Shown here: piece by piece, positions 14,637 through 23,249 of the stretch
Layout of the letters: the number at the start of each line of letters is the position of its first letter
Numbering within the stretch: the first letter of the stretch is position 1
Origin: a virus
IMG/VR virus record: IMGVR_UViG_3300047312_000118
Location: 1-33,908 of that record
Length of the DNA: 33,908 nt
Reading direction: 5' to 3' (one strand)
Notes under the pieces: model-generated
Database searches by the model: none
What the model was told of the DNA's origin: nothing
Seen by the model: the letters and a program-made list of their open reading frames with translations, nothing else
Position numbers and translations under genes: made by a program

Positions 14637-17051
14637 ATGGACGACCAGATTCAAGTCCAGCTGATTGCCTCCATCGACCAGCTCCGGTCGGAGATGAACA
14701 ACGCCGTATCCGTGATCCAGGGCACGGCGGACAAGATCACAGACGGCTTCAAGGGGGCCAGCGAGTCCGCCGAGGGCTTTGGCAGCGGGCTCAGGACCGC
14801 GCTCAACCTCGGCATCTTCCTGGAGATGGAGCAGGTCGCCTCGCAGGCCATGAACGGCGTGCGCGAGGCCTTTGAGATGACGATCGGGAAGGCCGAGGAG
14901 TTTGGCCTCTCCAACGCCAAGTTCGCCCGCGTGATCGGAACCACGGCCGATGAGGCTGCGGGGCTCTCTCAGTCACTGGAGGGAGTTGGCGTCTCCACCG
15001 AGTCCTACGAGAACATGGCGCTGCGACTGGGTCAGCGCATGGGCGCGCAGGAGGCTCAGTTCAAGTCCCTCGGCGTGGCGACCCGCGACAGCTCGGACAA
15101 GCTCCTCGGCGGCAAGGCGGCGATGGACGCCGTCTTCGAGGCCATGCAGAAGAACCCGGCGCAGGAGAACGCGATCGCGTGGGAGGCCTTCGGGCGCCGC
15201 GCCGTCGTGGCCTTCGACATCATGCGCGCCGGCAACGAGGACGTTCAGACCAATCTCGGGCTGATGCAGGCGATGGGCGTCCAGACGGGCGACACCTCCA
15301 CGGCCTCGGCTGACCTGGAACGGAACCTGAATCAGCTCCGGGTGATGTGGGACTCCGTCTGGATAGCTCTCGGCCAGCGCCTCATGCCAGTGGTGGACGA
15401 GTTCGTCAAGTACATCGAGGGACCAGGACAGGGGGGTCTTCACGCGTTTGGCGCCGTGCTGGTCTTCACCGCCGACATTGTCGTTGGGCTGGGAACGGCC
15501 TTCCTGGAGACGGGAACTATCATCGGCGGCGTGGTCGCCGAGGCCGTGGACATTCTTGGTGGGCTTGGGAGGGCCATCTATGACGGGCTGACGGGCAACT
15601 GGAGCGCCATCAAGGGTGACGTGACCGCCACGTGGCACGACATGGAGAGCACCTTCCAGAAGACCATCGAAAGCATGAAGGCGGAGGCGGCGGGAGGGCA
15701 GGCCGTCATTGACGCGCTGGCCGGCAAGGGCAATCAGCTCGCCGCTGAGAAGTCCGGCGCCTATGGGCAGCTTGGCGGGGGCGTGCAGGGCAACGCGCCG
15801 CCGGCCAAGAAGGACGACAGCGCGCAGAAGATGCAGGATGAGAAGCTCCAGGCCGCCGAGAAGGAGGCGCTGGAGGAGGTTACCATTGAGAAGCAGAAGA
15901 ACGAGTCCCTGCTCGCTCTTGGCAAGGAGACGCTCGCCGCCTACACGGCCGAGGAGGAGAAGGAGGAGAACGAGCGCTACGGCATTCAGAAGCACTACCT
16001 GGAGCAGCGCGCGATCGCTGACAAGGGCAACGTCGTCGCGCACCAGCGGGACCTGGACGAGCTGGCGGAGCTTGAGATAGCGCACCAGGCCGCGGTCGAC
16101 AAGATACATCAGACGGCCGCGGAAAAGCAGCGTCAGCTGGACGATCAGGCCATAGCGGAGTCCATCCAGGCCAACAACGACCAGCTCAAGGATCAGATCG
16201 CGACGGTGGAGGAGGAGTACAAAACCCACCAGATCAGCGCCGAGCAGCGCGCCAACTCCGAGCGTACCCTGACGCAGGTCATCCTCGGCGAGTCCCTCAA
16301 GCAGCTTGACGCCGAGATGTCCACGCTGCAGAAGGGGACGGCTGCGTGGAACGCAGCGTACAAGCAGCGCATGCAGGTTGCCCAGCAGATGACCAAGGGC
16401 GTTGAGCAGATCAACAATCAGCTGGCGGAGCAGGAGCAGCAGAAGTGGACCACGCTCGGCAACTCCATCCGCAGCTCGTTCAACTCCTCCCTGAACGGCA
16501 TGATCCTCGGCACGGAGAGCTGGAAGCAGGCAGTCGGCAGCTTGATCAACGGCGTGGCCAGCGCCTTCCTGGACATGGGCGAGAAGATTCTGGAGGACTG
16601 GATTGAGCAGATGATCATGCGGGAGGTCCTCGGCAACTCCACGCAGGAGTCCATGCAGGTGGCAACCGTGACCTCCAACGCTGAGATTGCAGCCTCGGGC
16701 GCAATGGCCGCCATCTCGGCCATCCCGTACGTGGGGCCGTTCATCGCGCCGGAGGTCGCAGCCGCAACGCTGTCGGGAACGATGGCCTTCGCCGCGCAGG
16801 GAATGGAGCTTGACCAGGACCGCCTGGTGTTCGCGCACAAGGACGAGCAGGTCCTGCCGGCGGACCTCTCCCGCGGCTTCCGCAGCATGATCAAGAACGG
16901 CGGCCAGTCCGGCGACATAAACCTGAACTACAACCCGACAGTTCACGGTGAGCAAAAGTCCTTTAGCGAGCAGCTGGAGGAGAACTCAGACAACATGATC
17001 GCGTTCCTCTACGCCAGGCAGCGCGACGGCTCCCTGAAGCTGGGAGGCTAG
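14637..17051 (+). CDS. Tape measure protein
   Basis: An 804-residue protein that sets tail length and passes through the tail during DNA injection. Residues 1-60 are helical, and 'SNAKFARVIGTTADEAAGLSQSLEGVGVS' is split across about 92-122, a pattern seen in phage tape measures. Hydrophobic Gly/Ala-rich stretches occur near 268-315 and again at 680-720. A long charged coiled coil spans about 395-620. By the usual rule of roughly 0.15 nm per residue, the tail would be near 120 nm (inference). No lytic transglycosylase or peptidase domain is recognised. The ATG is one base after the chaperone stop and lacks a ribosome site, so it is probably coupled. Confidence 0.92.
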   Translation: MDDQIQVQLIASIDQLRSEMNNAVSVIQGTADKITDGFKGASESAEGFGSGLRTALNLGIFLEMEQVASQAMNGVREAFEMTIGKAEEFGLSNAKFARVIGTTADEAAGLSQSLEGVGVSTESYENMALRLGQRMGAQEAQFKSLGVATRDSSDKLLGGKAAMDAVFEAMQKNPAQENAIAWEAFGRRAVVAFDIMRAGNEDVQTNLGLMQAMGVQTGDTSTASADLERNLNQLRVMWDSVWIALGQRLMPVVDEFVKYIEGPGQGGLHAFGAVLVFTADIVVGLGTAFLETGTIIGGVVAEAVDILGGLGRAIYDGLTGNWSAIKGDVTATWHDMESTFQKTIESMKAEAAGGQAVIDALAGKGNQLAAEKSGAYGQLGGGVQGNAPPAKKDDSAQKMQDEKLQAAEKEALEEVTIEKQKNESLLALGKETLAAYTAEEEKEENERYGIQKHYLEQRAIADKGNVVAHQRDLDELAELEIAHQAAVDKIHQTAAEKQRQLDDQAIAESIQANNDQLKDQIATVEEEYKTHQISAEQRANSERTLTQVILGESLKQLDAEMSTLQKGTAAWNAAYKQRMQVAQQMTKGVEQINNQLAEQEQQKWTTLGNSIRSSFNSSLNGMILGTESWKQAVGSLINGVASAFLDMGEKILEDWIEQMIMREVLGNSTQESMQVATVTSNAEIAASGAMAAISAIPYVGPFIAPEVAAATLSGTMAFAAQGMELDQDRLVFAHKDEQVLPADLSRGFRSMIKNGGQSGDINLNYNPTVHGEQKSFSEQLEENSDNMIAFLYARQRDGSLKLGG

Positions 17052-17054
17052 ACG

Positions 17055-18143
17055 ATGACCATCAAGATATGGGATGGTCTGGATCACTACAACACGGGCG
17101 CGGACTTTCTCACGCGTTCTGGTTTCCTGCAGTATAATTCCACGGATGCGCTGGCAAATAATGTCACGTTCTCTACGGCCACGCGGAGTGGCAGTGGCAA
17201 GTGCGCAATCGTCTCTAGCGCTGATACACCTGGAAACCTGATCCAGCTGGTCTTCGGGCAGCGGGTAGCCTCAGCCTTCATCGGCTTTGCCGTGAAAATG
17301 CCGCAGGGCGGCAATGGATACGGGTACAGCTTCTGGGACTCGGTAAACTTCAAGAACCAATGCACGGTATGGTTCCGTGGGGACAACTACTCCATTCAAA
17401 TCTATCGTGGGAATGCGCCGCCATGGACTGAGGACGGAACGGTAACGGGGACGCTCCTCTATACGTCCCCCAACAATGCGTGGACGCCAGACACCTGGTT
17501 CTTCCTGGAGCTGTGGGCGACGATTGATCCGAGCGCCGGCGCGGTCAAGGTCTACATTAACAACATACTCACAGCCTCGGTGACTGGAGTCAACACCCAG
17601 GTCTCTACCGCTTCGCAGTGGGACGTGTCTCACTGGCACACGGCGAACTCCAGCATGCAGTTTGATGACTTCTACTATGGCGACACGACGACGGGACCTG
17701 GAACCTATCCTGGCAACGTGCCGCTAGGCGACTGCGGAACGTACACGCTGTTCCCGGTCGGCAACGACGCAGTTCAGTTTACGCCACTGGCGCTGACGAA
17801 CTGGCAGGAGGTCTCTGAGACCGCTATGGACGGCGACACCTCCTACAACTTTGACGACACCGTCGGGCAGGAGGACCTTCTCAACCTGCAGGCGCTTCCC
17901 GCCGGCGTGGTCCTTATCTATGGCGTCCAGGTGACGGGGGCCTATCGGAAGGATGACACTGGAGCGCGCGCCGTCAAGCAGGCGCTCAAATCCGGAGCTA
18001 CGGAGCAGTACGGCGCGTCCTATTCGCTGCCGCAGACGTATGTGTACTACACGGACCCGTGGATACTTGACCCCAACACGAGCGCCAACTGGACCGTCAC
18101 CGCGGTCAATGGCGTGGCGGCGGGCTACAATGTCGCGAGTTGA
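17055..18143 (+). CDS. Tail protein with LamG-like lectin fold
   Basis: A 362-residue protein after the tape measure, with GGGAGG 6 nt before its ATG. Residues about 1-210 resemble a concanavalin/LamG-like jelly roll found in phage tail appendages ('FIGFAVKMP', 'WFFLELWATIDP', 'GAVKVYINN', closing 'MQFDDFYYGD'). The second part (about 228-362) has the partner pattern 'TLFPVGNDAVQFTP', 'NWQEVSETAMDGDTSYNFDDTVGQEDLLNL' (split across 249-278) and 'VQVTGAYRKDD'. It may bind host-surface sugars or build the tail tip. GC content is lower here than in the neighbouring tape measure gene, suggesting module exchange. Confidence 0.7.
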   Translation: MTIKIWDGLDHYNTGADFLTRSGFLQYNSTDALANNVTFSTATRSGSGKCAIVSSADTPGNLIQLVFGQRVASAFIGFAVKMPQGGNGYGYSFWDSVNFKNQCTVWFRGDNYSIQIYRGNAPPWTEDGTVTGTLLYTSPNNAWTPDTWFFLELWATIDPSAGAVKVYINNILTASVTGVNTQVSTASQWDVSHWHTANSSMQFDDFYYGDTTTGPGTYPGNVPLGDCGTYTLFPVGNDAVQFTPLALTNWQEVSETAMDGDTSYNFDDTVGQEDLLNLQALPAGVVLIYGVQVTGAYRKDDTGARAVKQALKSGATEQYGASYSLPQTYVYYTDPWILDPNTSANWTVTAVNGVAAGYNVAS

Positions 18144-18145
18144 TC

Positions 18146-19072
18146 ATGACGCAGGTCCGCTCCTCACAGCTCATCGGAGAGGTCATCTCCACCGGCTCGC
18201 CGGACGTTCGCGTCTCGCAGCTGGTGGGCGAGCCGCTGGTCACCGGCACGCCACGCGTCCGGGTTTCGCAGCTGATTCTCGAGCCTCTCGCCGCCGGCAT
18301 GCCGCGCGTGCGCGCTTCGCAGCTGGTTGGCGAGACGCTCCTAAGAGGAGGACCACGGGCTCGTCCTTCTCAGCTAATGCTGGAGGTCCTGTGCCTGATT
18401 CTGGAGACCAAGATGCTGCCGATCTATCCTGACCTCCCCGGCCTTGGCTTCAACGTCAAGTGGACGCCTACCTTCTTCACCAGCACGGATACCACCGCGG
18501 CCGGCGCTGATATTGACCTCTCGCTCGCCGCGGCCCCCATCCACGTCTTCGAGCTGGTCTACGAGTTCCTGCACGACAGCTGGCGGCCGAACTTCCGGAA
18601 CGGGATGCAGATGACCAACGAGTTCCGCGCGCTGGCCGGGTTCTTCCTGAACCTAGGCGGCTCGGTGGGGCGCTTCGTGTTCAAGTGGGACGTGGACCAT
18701 CGCGTCACGGCGCAGCCGCAGTTCACCACCGACGGCGTCAGCTCGCTGTTCGGCCCCCTGGCCCGTACGTTCGGCGCCAATGGAAACTTCCAGACGGAGG
18801 CCGTGGGCGTGGTGGATACCACCAAGCCCTTCAACCTCTACCTCAATGGCGCGCTCCAGAACCCTTCAACCTACCAGCTCCTGACGGGAACGCCGCTCAA
18901 CCAGCAGATCAAATTCTTGAACACGCCAGTGGCCGATCTCGCTGCTACGACGGACATGGACTACTTCTACTACTGCAAGTTCCAGGACAGCAACAACACG
19001 TTTGAAAAGTTCATGGACCGGCTGCATCTAATATCCAAGATCGCCATCAAGTCCTGCCGACCGGGAGCGTGA
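18146..19072 (+). CDS. DUF2460-type distal tail protein with N-terminal repeats
   Basis: A 308-residue protein. The start is ATG 18146, two bases after the previous stop. Residues 4-83 hold five 17-residue tandem repeats of a 'VRVSQLVGEPL' type. Residues about 90-308 look like DUF2460, the family of Rhodobacter GTA gp12 ('IYPDLPGLGFNVKWTPTF', 'IHVFELVYEFLHD', 'LAGFFLNLGGSVGRFVF', 'FQTEAVG'), which forms the ring at the tail end. It is the first gene of a GTA-like tip cassette. The repeat region is unusual for GTA gp12 and may connect to a fibre or adhesin. Confidence 0.8.
   Translation: MTQVRSSQLIGEVISTGSPDVRVSQLVGEPLVTGTPRVRVSQLILEPLAAGMPRVRASQLVGETLLRGGPRARPSQLMLEVLCLILETKMLPIYPDLPGLGFNVKWTPTFFTSTDTTAAGADIDLSLAAAPIHVFELVYEFLHDSWRPNFRNGMQMTNEFRALAGFFLNLGGSVGRFVFKWDVDHRVTAQPQFTTDGVSSLFGPLARTFGANGNFQTEAVGVVDTTKPFNLYLNGALQNPSTYQLLTGTPLNQQIKFLNTPVADLAATTDMDYFYYCKFQDSNNTFEKFMDRLHLISKIAIKSCRPGA
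18155..18394 (+). repeat. 51-bp tandem coding repeat (17 residues, about 4.7 copies)
   Basis: Within the DUF2460 gene, units of 17 codons repeat: 'VRSSQLIGEVISTGSPD', 'VRVSQLVGEPLVTGTPR', 'VRVSQLILEPLAAGMPR', 'VRASQLVGETLLRGGPR' and a shortened 'ARPSQLMLEVLC'. The core is R-x-S-Q-L with an L or I every few residues, and a Gly/Pro turn ends each unit. This suggests a repeated beta-strand or beta-hairpin structure. Confidence 0.9.
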
Positions 19073-19076
19073 GGCC

Positions 19077-19970
19077 ATGTCCATCCTCCGTGATTGCCCG
19101 GCGCCGCTGGCGCTCGCTCTTGATGGTGGAGTGGAGCTGGCCTACGCGGACCTGTTCAAATTCGTGCTTGTGGACGGCGTCACCACCTACTACTGGACCT
19201 CCTATGACCAGGACCTGACCGTCAGCGGTCAGCTGTACAGCTCCAAGAAACCGTGGCTCCAGATGACCAAGTGGAACCTGGTCAACACCATGCAGGTTCC
19301 ATCGATGGGCGTGGACCTTCGCGCGCTCAATGATAGCTTCAGCGGCGGTGCGCAGGTCAAGCAGCAGATATACTCTGGCCTGTTTGACCTTGCCGTGTGC
19401 GACTATGGCCAGGTCTTCATGGAACCAGGCTCCGTTGATACTACCATCTTTGGCGGGGAAATGGCCGTTTTCAATGGCGTCTGCGCGGCCATCGACATGC
19501 AGGCCACCAAGGCCTCCATCACGGTCGCCGGCAAGAACAACCTGCTGGATCAGTTCTTTCCGCGAAACGTCTACCAGAAAACCTGTCTCCACGCCTTCTG
19601 CGATTCCGGCTGCACGCTCAGCCGGGCAACCTTCACCACGACCTATACGCTCGGATCAGGGGGGACCAGGAGCTTCCTGCCGTGGAGCGGGTCTCCTCCT
19701 CCCAATGCGGCGCTCTACGCGCTCGGAACGGTTGCCTTCACGACGGGCGCCGCGGCGGGCAACCGCCGGACGGTGGCCTTCGGCGACTCAACCGGCCTGA
19801 CGCTGGTAACGCCGCTGATCTACCTGCCGAGCGCCGGCGATCAGTTCACGGCGTTCCAGGGTTGCGACAAGTCGCTGGACTCGGGCTCGGGCCAGAGCTG
19901 CACGGCCTACGCCAACACGCAGAACTGGCGCGCCTTCCGGTTCACGCCAACTCCCAACGCGGCCTTCTGA
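19077..19970 (+). CDS. DUF2163/BR0599 baseplate hub protein (GTA gp13-like)
   Basis: A 297-residue hub protein that closes the tail tube. The N-terminal half has DUF2163 features ('DLTVSGQLYSS', 'TKWNLVNTMQVPSMGVDL', 'GLFDLAVCDYG'). The C-terminal half has the BR0599 cysteine pattern: C170, C175 and C179 in 'CLHAFCDSGCTLSRATF', then C263 in 'GCDKS' and C275, followed by 'YANTQNWRAFRF'. In the RcGTA structure the homologous hub binds an iron-sulphur cluster through conserved cysteines, so C170, C179, C263 and C275 are candidate ligands (inference). A GGGAG site lies before the ATG, and the gene overlaps the next by one base. Confidence 0.85.
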   Translation: MSILRDCPAPLALALDGGVELAYADLFKFVLVDGVTTYYWTSYDQDLTVSGQLYSSKKPWLQMTKWNLVNTMQVPSMGVDLRALNDSFSGGAQVKQQIYSGLFDLAVCDYGQVFMEPGSVDTTIFGGEMAVFNGVCAAIDMQATKASITVAGKNNLLDQFFPRNVYQKTCLHAFCDSGCTLSRATFTTTYTLGSGGTRSFLPWSGSPPPNAALYALGTVAFTTGAAAGNRRTVAFGDSTGLTLVTPLIYLPSAGDQFTAFQGCDKSLDSGSGQSCTAYANTQNWRAFRFTPTPNAAF

Positions 19971-20533
19971 TGGTCATAGTCCAGCAGACGGTGAGCGTCA
20001 GCGGCCGGGAGGTTACGGTCCAGCGCTATCATCAGGCCGCGGAGGTCCACACCTTCCCGAGCGCGGAGGAGGCAGCTGGTCGCGCCGCGATCGTGCGCGA
20101 GGGCCTGGAGTGGGTAGGAACGCCGTTCATCAACTGCGCGGACGTGAAGGGGCGCGCTGGCGGGGTGGATTGCGCCATGCTCATGGTGCGTTGCTACGTG
20201 GACACGGGAAAACTGCCCGCGTTTGACCCGCGGCCGTACTCGGCGACGTGGATGCAGAGCCGGGGCGAGGAGAAGTTTCTGGAGTGGGTGGAGACGAAGC
20301 TCGGCGCGCGCCGGGTGGAGAAGCCACAGCTCGCCGACCTGGTCATCTGGATGTGGGGGCGCTGCTACAGCCACGGCGGCCTGCTGATCAACTCGCGGGA
20401 GGTTGTCCACGCCTTCGGGCCCGCGGACTGTTGCCTGATAAGCCGGATGGACGAGGAGCCGATCAAGTACGTTCCGTACAGGTCCACCAACTTCCTCCGG
20501 CCCGTCCGCTACTACGACGTGTGGAGCGGCTGA
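19970..20533 (+). CDS. NlpC/P60-like tail peptidase (GTA gp14-like)
   Basis: A 187-residue protein of the type that cuts peptidoglycan stem peptides as the tail enters the wall. Candidate catalytic residues are C68 in 'GVDCAMLM', H135 in 'CYSHGGLLI' and H147 in 'VVHAFG', the expected order for NlpC/P60. 'REGLEWVGTPFIN' precedes the cysteine, as in the family. Its start ATG 19970 shares one base with the hub gene's stop (TGATG). It lies between hub and tip protein, the same place as gp14 in the Rhodobacter GTA. Confidence 0.88.
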   Translation: MVIVQQTVSVSGREVTVQRYHQAAEVHTFPSAEEAAGRAAIVREGLEWVGTPFINCADVKGRAGGVDCAMLMVRCYVDTGKLPAFDPRPYSATWMQSRGEEKFLEWVETKLGARRVEKPQLADLVIWMWGRCYSHGGLLINSREVVHAFGPADCCLISRMDEEPIKYVPYRSTNFLRPVRYYDVWSG

Positions 20534-20534
20534 G

Positions 20535-23249
20535 ATGGCAGCGTACCTCGGTCTCGGCAACCAGACGAACACCCAGGCAGTCGTCAAGTATGGCTCGCTG
20601 CAGGTTGGCACGTCGCAGATTGACATTCCGATCCCGTACCTGCTAGGCCAGCGCCGCATCAACTACAACTGCGTCTGGTTCAATCACTTCGTCGCCACGC
20701 CGGCGAACGCCAAGGGCAAGGGCGGCTCCACGAAGGGGGAGCAGCAGTACACCTACACGGCCGCAGTGGTTCTGGCCGCCGGCGAGGGAGAGGTTGACTC
20801 CATCCTGAACGTGTGGTCCGGTGGATCAACTACCAACACGACTACGCTCTCCAAGCTGAACCTCACCTTCTACAACGGCTCGGCGACGCAGACGCCCCCA
20901 CCATACATCACAACCAACTACCCGGATGAGGCGCTCTCCTACGCGCTGACCGCGTTCTTCTTCAGCCCTAAGTTCAGCCTCGGGTCCTCGGCTACCGTCC
21001 CGGACAACGCCTTCGAGGCCATCCGGGCCAATGGCTTTACGGACACGCTAACCACGGACGGCTGGACGAACCCGATCACGCTGGTCAACACGCCTGGCAC
21101 CGACTTCAACATGGCCGATATTATTCCGGACGTGCTGACGAACGTGCAGTACGGCATGGGCTTCCAGAGCGGGGACCTTCCGGACCTCACCGTGTTCCGC
21201 GCCTATCAGCGTGCACAGGGCTTGTTCTTCTCGGTGCATCAGGTCAACCAGGAGAAGGCCACCGACCTTATTGACCGCTACGCGAAGTGGGCCAACTGCT
21301 TCATCTACTGGGGCGGCGCCGGCTTCGTGATCGTGCCGCTCGGCGACAGCGCGCTGAGCGCGAACGGCGCCACGTACACGCCGGACCTCACTCCCGCCTA
21401 CAACCTTGACCTCCTGGACTACGTGGGCAGCGACGGACTCAAGGTCACGGTCACGGACCCGGCGGACGCCTCCTCCCGCACGCGACTGGAGTTCTGCGAC
21501 CGGACGCTCTGCTACTCCACCAACACGGCCGAGTACACGGACACGACGCTGCGCGATGAGGTTGGGCTCCGCGACGACTCCAGCACGCAGGCCGATGAGA
21601 TTTGCGCGCCGCAGGTTGCGCAGGTCGTCGTTCAGCTGATTGGGAAGCGCCTCGCGTGGATCAGGCGACAGTTCACGTTCAAGACCTCCTATCGCCGCAT
21701 CCGCCTGGTTCCCGGCTCCATCATCACAGTGACGGACACCAACCAGGGGATCAATGCGGTTCCCGTCCGCATTCTCACGGTGTCCCAGGACGCCAACCAC
21801 ACGCTCAGCTTCACGGCCGAGGAGCTGGTGCAGGGAACGGGCACCTACGTTCCGATCGCGATGGACACGGTCCCCATCACCACGCTGCCGAGCCAAACGG
21901 TGGACCCGGGCAACGTCAACACACCGGCGATCGTTGAGCCGAACTCCTCCTACACGGGGAACAAGCCGCAGCTACTCATCTCAGCCTCGGGCAACCCCGC
22001 GACGTGGGGCGGCTGCCTCACGTTCGTCAGCTTCGATGGCACTGACTACCAGCAGGTGGGGACGATCAACGCGCCGGCCTACCAGGGCGTTCTGACGGCG
22101 CCGCTCGCGGCCTACGGCGGGACCAACCCGGACACGGGCGACACGCTGGCCGTTGATTTAGCCGAGAGCGGAGGCATACCCGGTCCAGTCACCAACCAGG
22201 ACGCGCAGCAGTGGCGCACGCTCTCGCTGATAGCGACGCAGCCAACCCCGAGCGGCGGCTTTGAGGTCGTGCCCTCCAACGGCGAGCTGCTGGCCTTCGG
22301 CAACGTCGCCACGACTGGAACTCATACGGCTGACCTGACCTACCTGTATCGTGGCGGCTACGGGACCGCGGCGGGCGCCCACTCCACCGGCGATCAGTTC
22401 ACGCTGCTGGACGTGTCGGGCTCCAAGGGCACCACGGTCATCTTTGACCTCCCGGCGCAGTACGTCGGCCAGCCGCTATACGTCAAGTTCGCCTCCTTCA
22501 ACATCTTCGGCCAGGAGACCCAGGACCTGGCCGCCTGCACGGCCTATCAGTACACGCCCTCGGGCGCCGGCTACGGCGGCGGTACTGGCGGCGTCCCCCT
22601 GGTTCCTACCGGTCTGACAGCGAGCGCTGGGACGGGCCAGAACGTGATCACGTGGAACGCCAACGCGTCCACTGACAACGTGACGTTCTACAGGCTCTAT
22701 GCGGCGAGCGGGCTCAGTCAACCGTTTGGGAGCGCCATTCTGATCTGGTCGGGCCTGGCGACCAACTATGTTCATACCGGGCTCGTTAGCGGCGCGGAGT
22801 TCACCTACTTTCTCTCCGCGGATAACGTGATCGGGGATTCCGGGCCCACGGCTGGCGTCAATTGTACGTCTGGAACCTTCATGCCAGCATCGTCGGCGTC
22901 GCTCACCGTGTGGATGGAGGGGCTCGGTCTTGACAATGAGATGCTGGGTGAGACAGTCACCACACAGAATATAACCTTCACCGGCTATCGCTTCGCCTGT
23001 CACGCAGACGTGCCGCCAGTCAGCGATGCTACCTTCAACCTGTGGTACAGGTCATTCATGCCAGGCACGCCCGTCAAGTTTGCGACTGTATTGGTTCCGG
23101 CCGGCTCCTACACCGGGAGCATCACGTTCATTCCAAGCTCGGCAGTGGTTATTCCGGTGAACTCACTCATCTCTGTCAACGCACCGTCACCGGCCGATGT
23201 GTCGCTCGCCAATGTCTCCTTCTCGTTCACCGCGGAGCCCTCCCCATGA
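20535..23249 (+). CDS. Large tail tip / host-specificity protein with FN3-like domain
   Basis: A 904-residue protein in the position of GTA gp15 or lambda gpJ. The N-terminus opens 'GSLQVGTSQIDIPIPYLLGQRRI', followed by a hub-like core ('GFTDTLTTDGWTNPITLVN', 'YAKWANCFIYWGGAGFVIVP', 'RRIRLVPGSIITVTD'). Residues about 690-775 form an FN3-like domain ('VPTGLTASAGTGQNVITWN', 'YRLYAAS', 'FTYFLSADNVIGDSG'). The last 120 residues form another beta-rich domain. No GTA-type TIM-barrel glycosidase is obvious. It should bridge the hub to host-binding parts. ATG is one base after the previous stop; the C-terminal third is lower in GC. Confidence 0.82.
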   Translation: MAAYLGLGNQTNTQAVVKYGSLQVGTSQIDIPIPYLLGQRRINYNCVWFNHFVATPANAKGKGGSTKGEQQYTYTAAVVLAAGEGEVDSILNVWSGGSTTNTTTLSKLNLTFYNGSATQTPPPYITTNYPDEALSYALTAFFFSPKFSLGSSATVPDNAFEAIRANGFTDTLTTDGWTNPITLVNTPGTDFNMADIIPDVLTNVQYGMGFQSGDLPDLTVFRAYQRAQGLFFSVHQVNQEKATDLIDRYAKWANCFIYWGGAGFVIVPLGDSALSANGATYTPDLTPAYNLDLLDYVGSDGLKVTVTDPADASSRTRLEFCDRTLCYSTNTAEYTDTTLRDEVGLRDDSSTQADEICAPQVAQVVVQLIGKRLAWIRRQFTFKTSYRRIRLVPGSIITVTDTNQGINAVPVRILTVSQDANHTLSFTAEELVQGTGTYVPIAMDTVPITTLPSQTVDPGNVNTPAIVEPNSSYTGNKPQLLISASGNPATWGGCLTFVSFDGTDYQQVGTINAPAYQGVLTAPLAAYGGTNPDTGDTLAVDLAESGGIPGPVTNQDAQQWRTLSLIATQPTPSGGFEVVPSNGELLAFGNVATTGTHTADLTYLYRGGYGTAAGAHSTGDQFTLLDVSGSKGTTVIFDLPAQYVGQPLYVKFASFNIFGQETQDLAACTAYQYTPSGAGYGGGTGGVPLVPTGLTASAGTGQNVITWNANASTDNVTFYRLYAASGLSQPFGSAILIWSGLATNYVHTGLVSGAEFTYFLSADNVIGDSGPTAGVNCTSGTFMPASSASLTVWMEGLGLDNEMLGETVTTQNITFTGYRFACHADVPPVSDATFNLWYRSFMPGTPVKFATVLVPAGSYTGSITFIPSSAVVIPVNSLISVNAPSPADVSLANVSFSFTAEPSP

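Noticed and set aside
14973-16955. A 660-codon open frame antisense to the tape measure gene
   Set aside because: Same GC-driven effect; leucine-, arginine- and histidine-rich with no domain, and no ribosome site or partner genes on that strand.
18155-18394. CRISPR-like array
   Set aside because: The repeats are head-to-tail, in frame with a tail gene, with no unique spacers.
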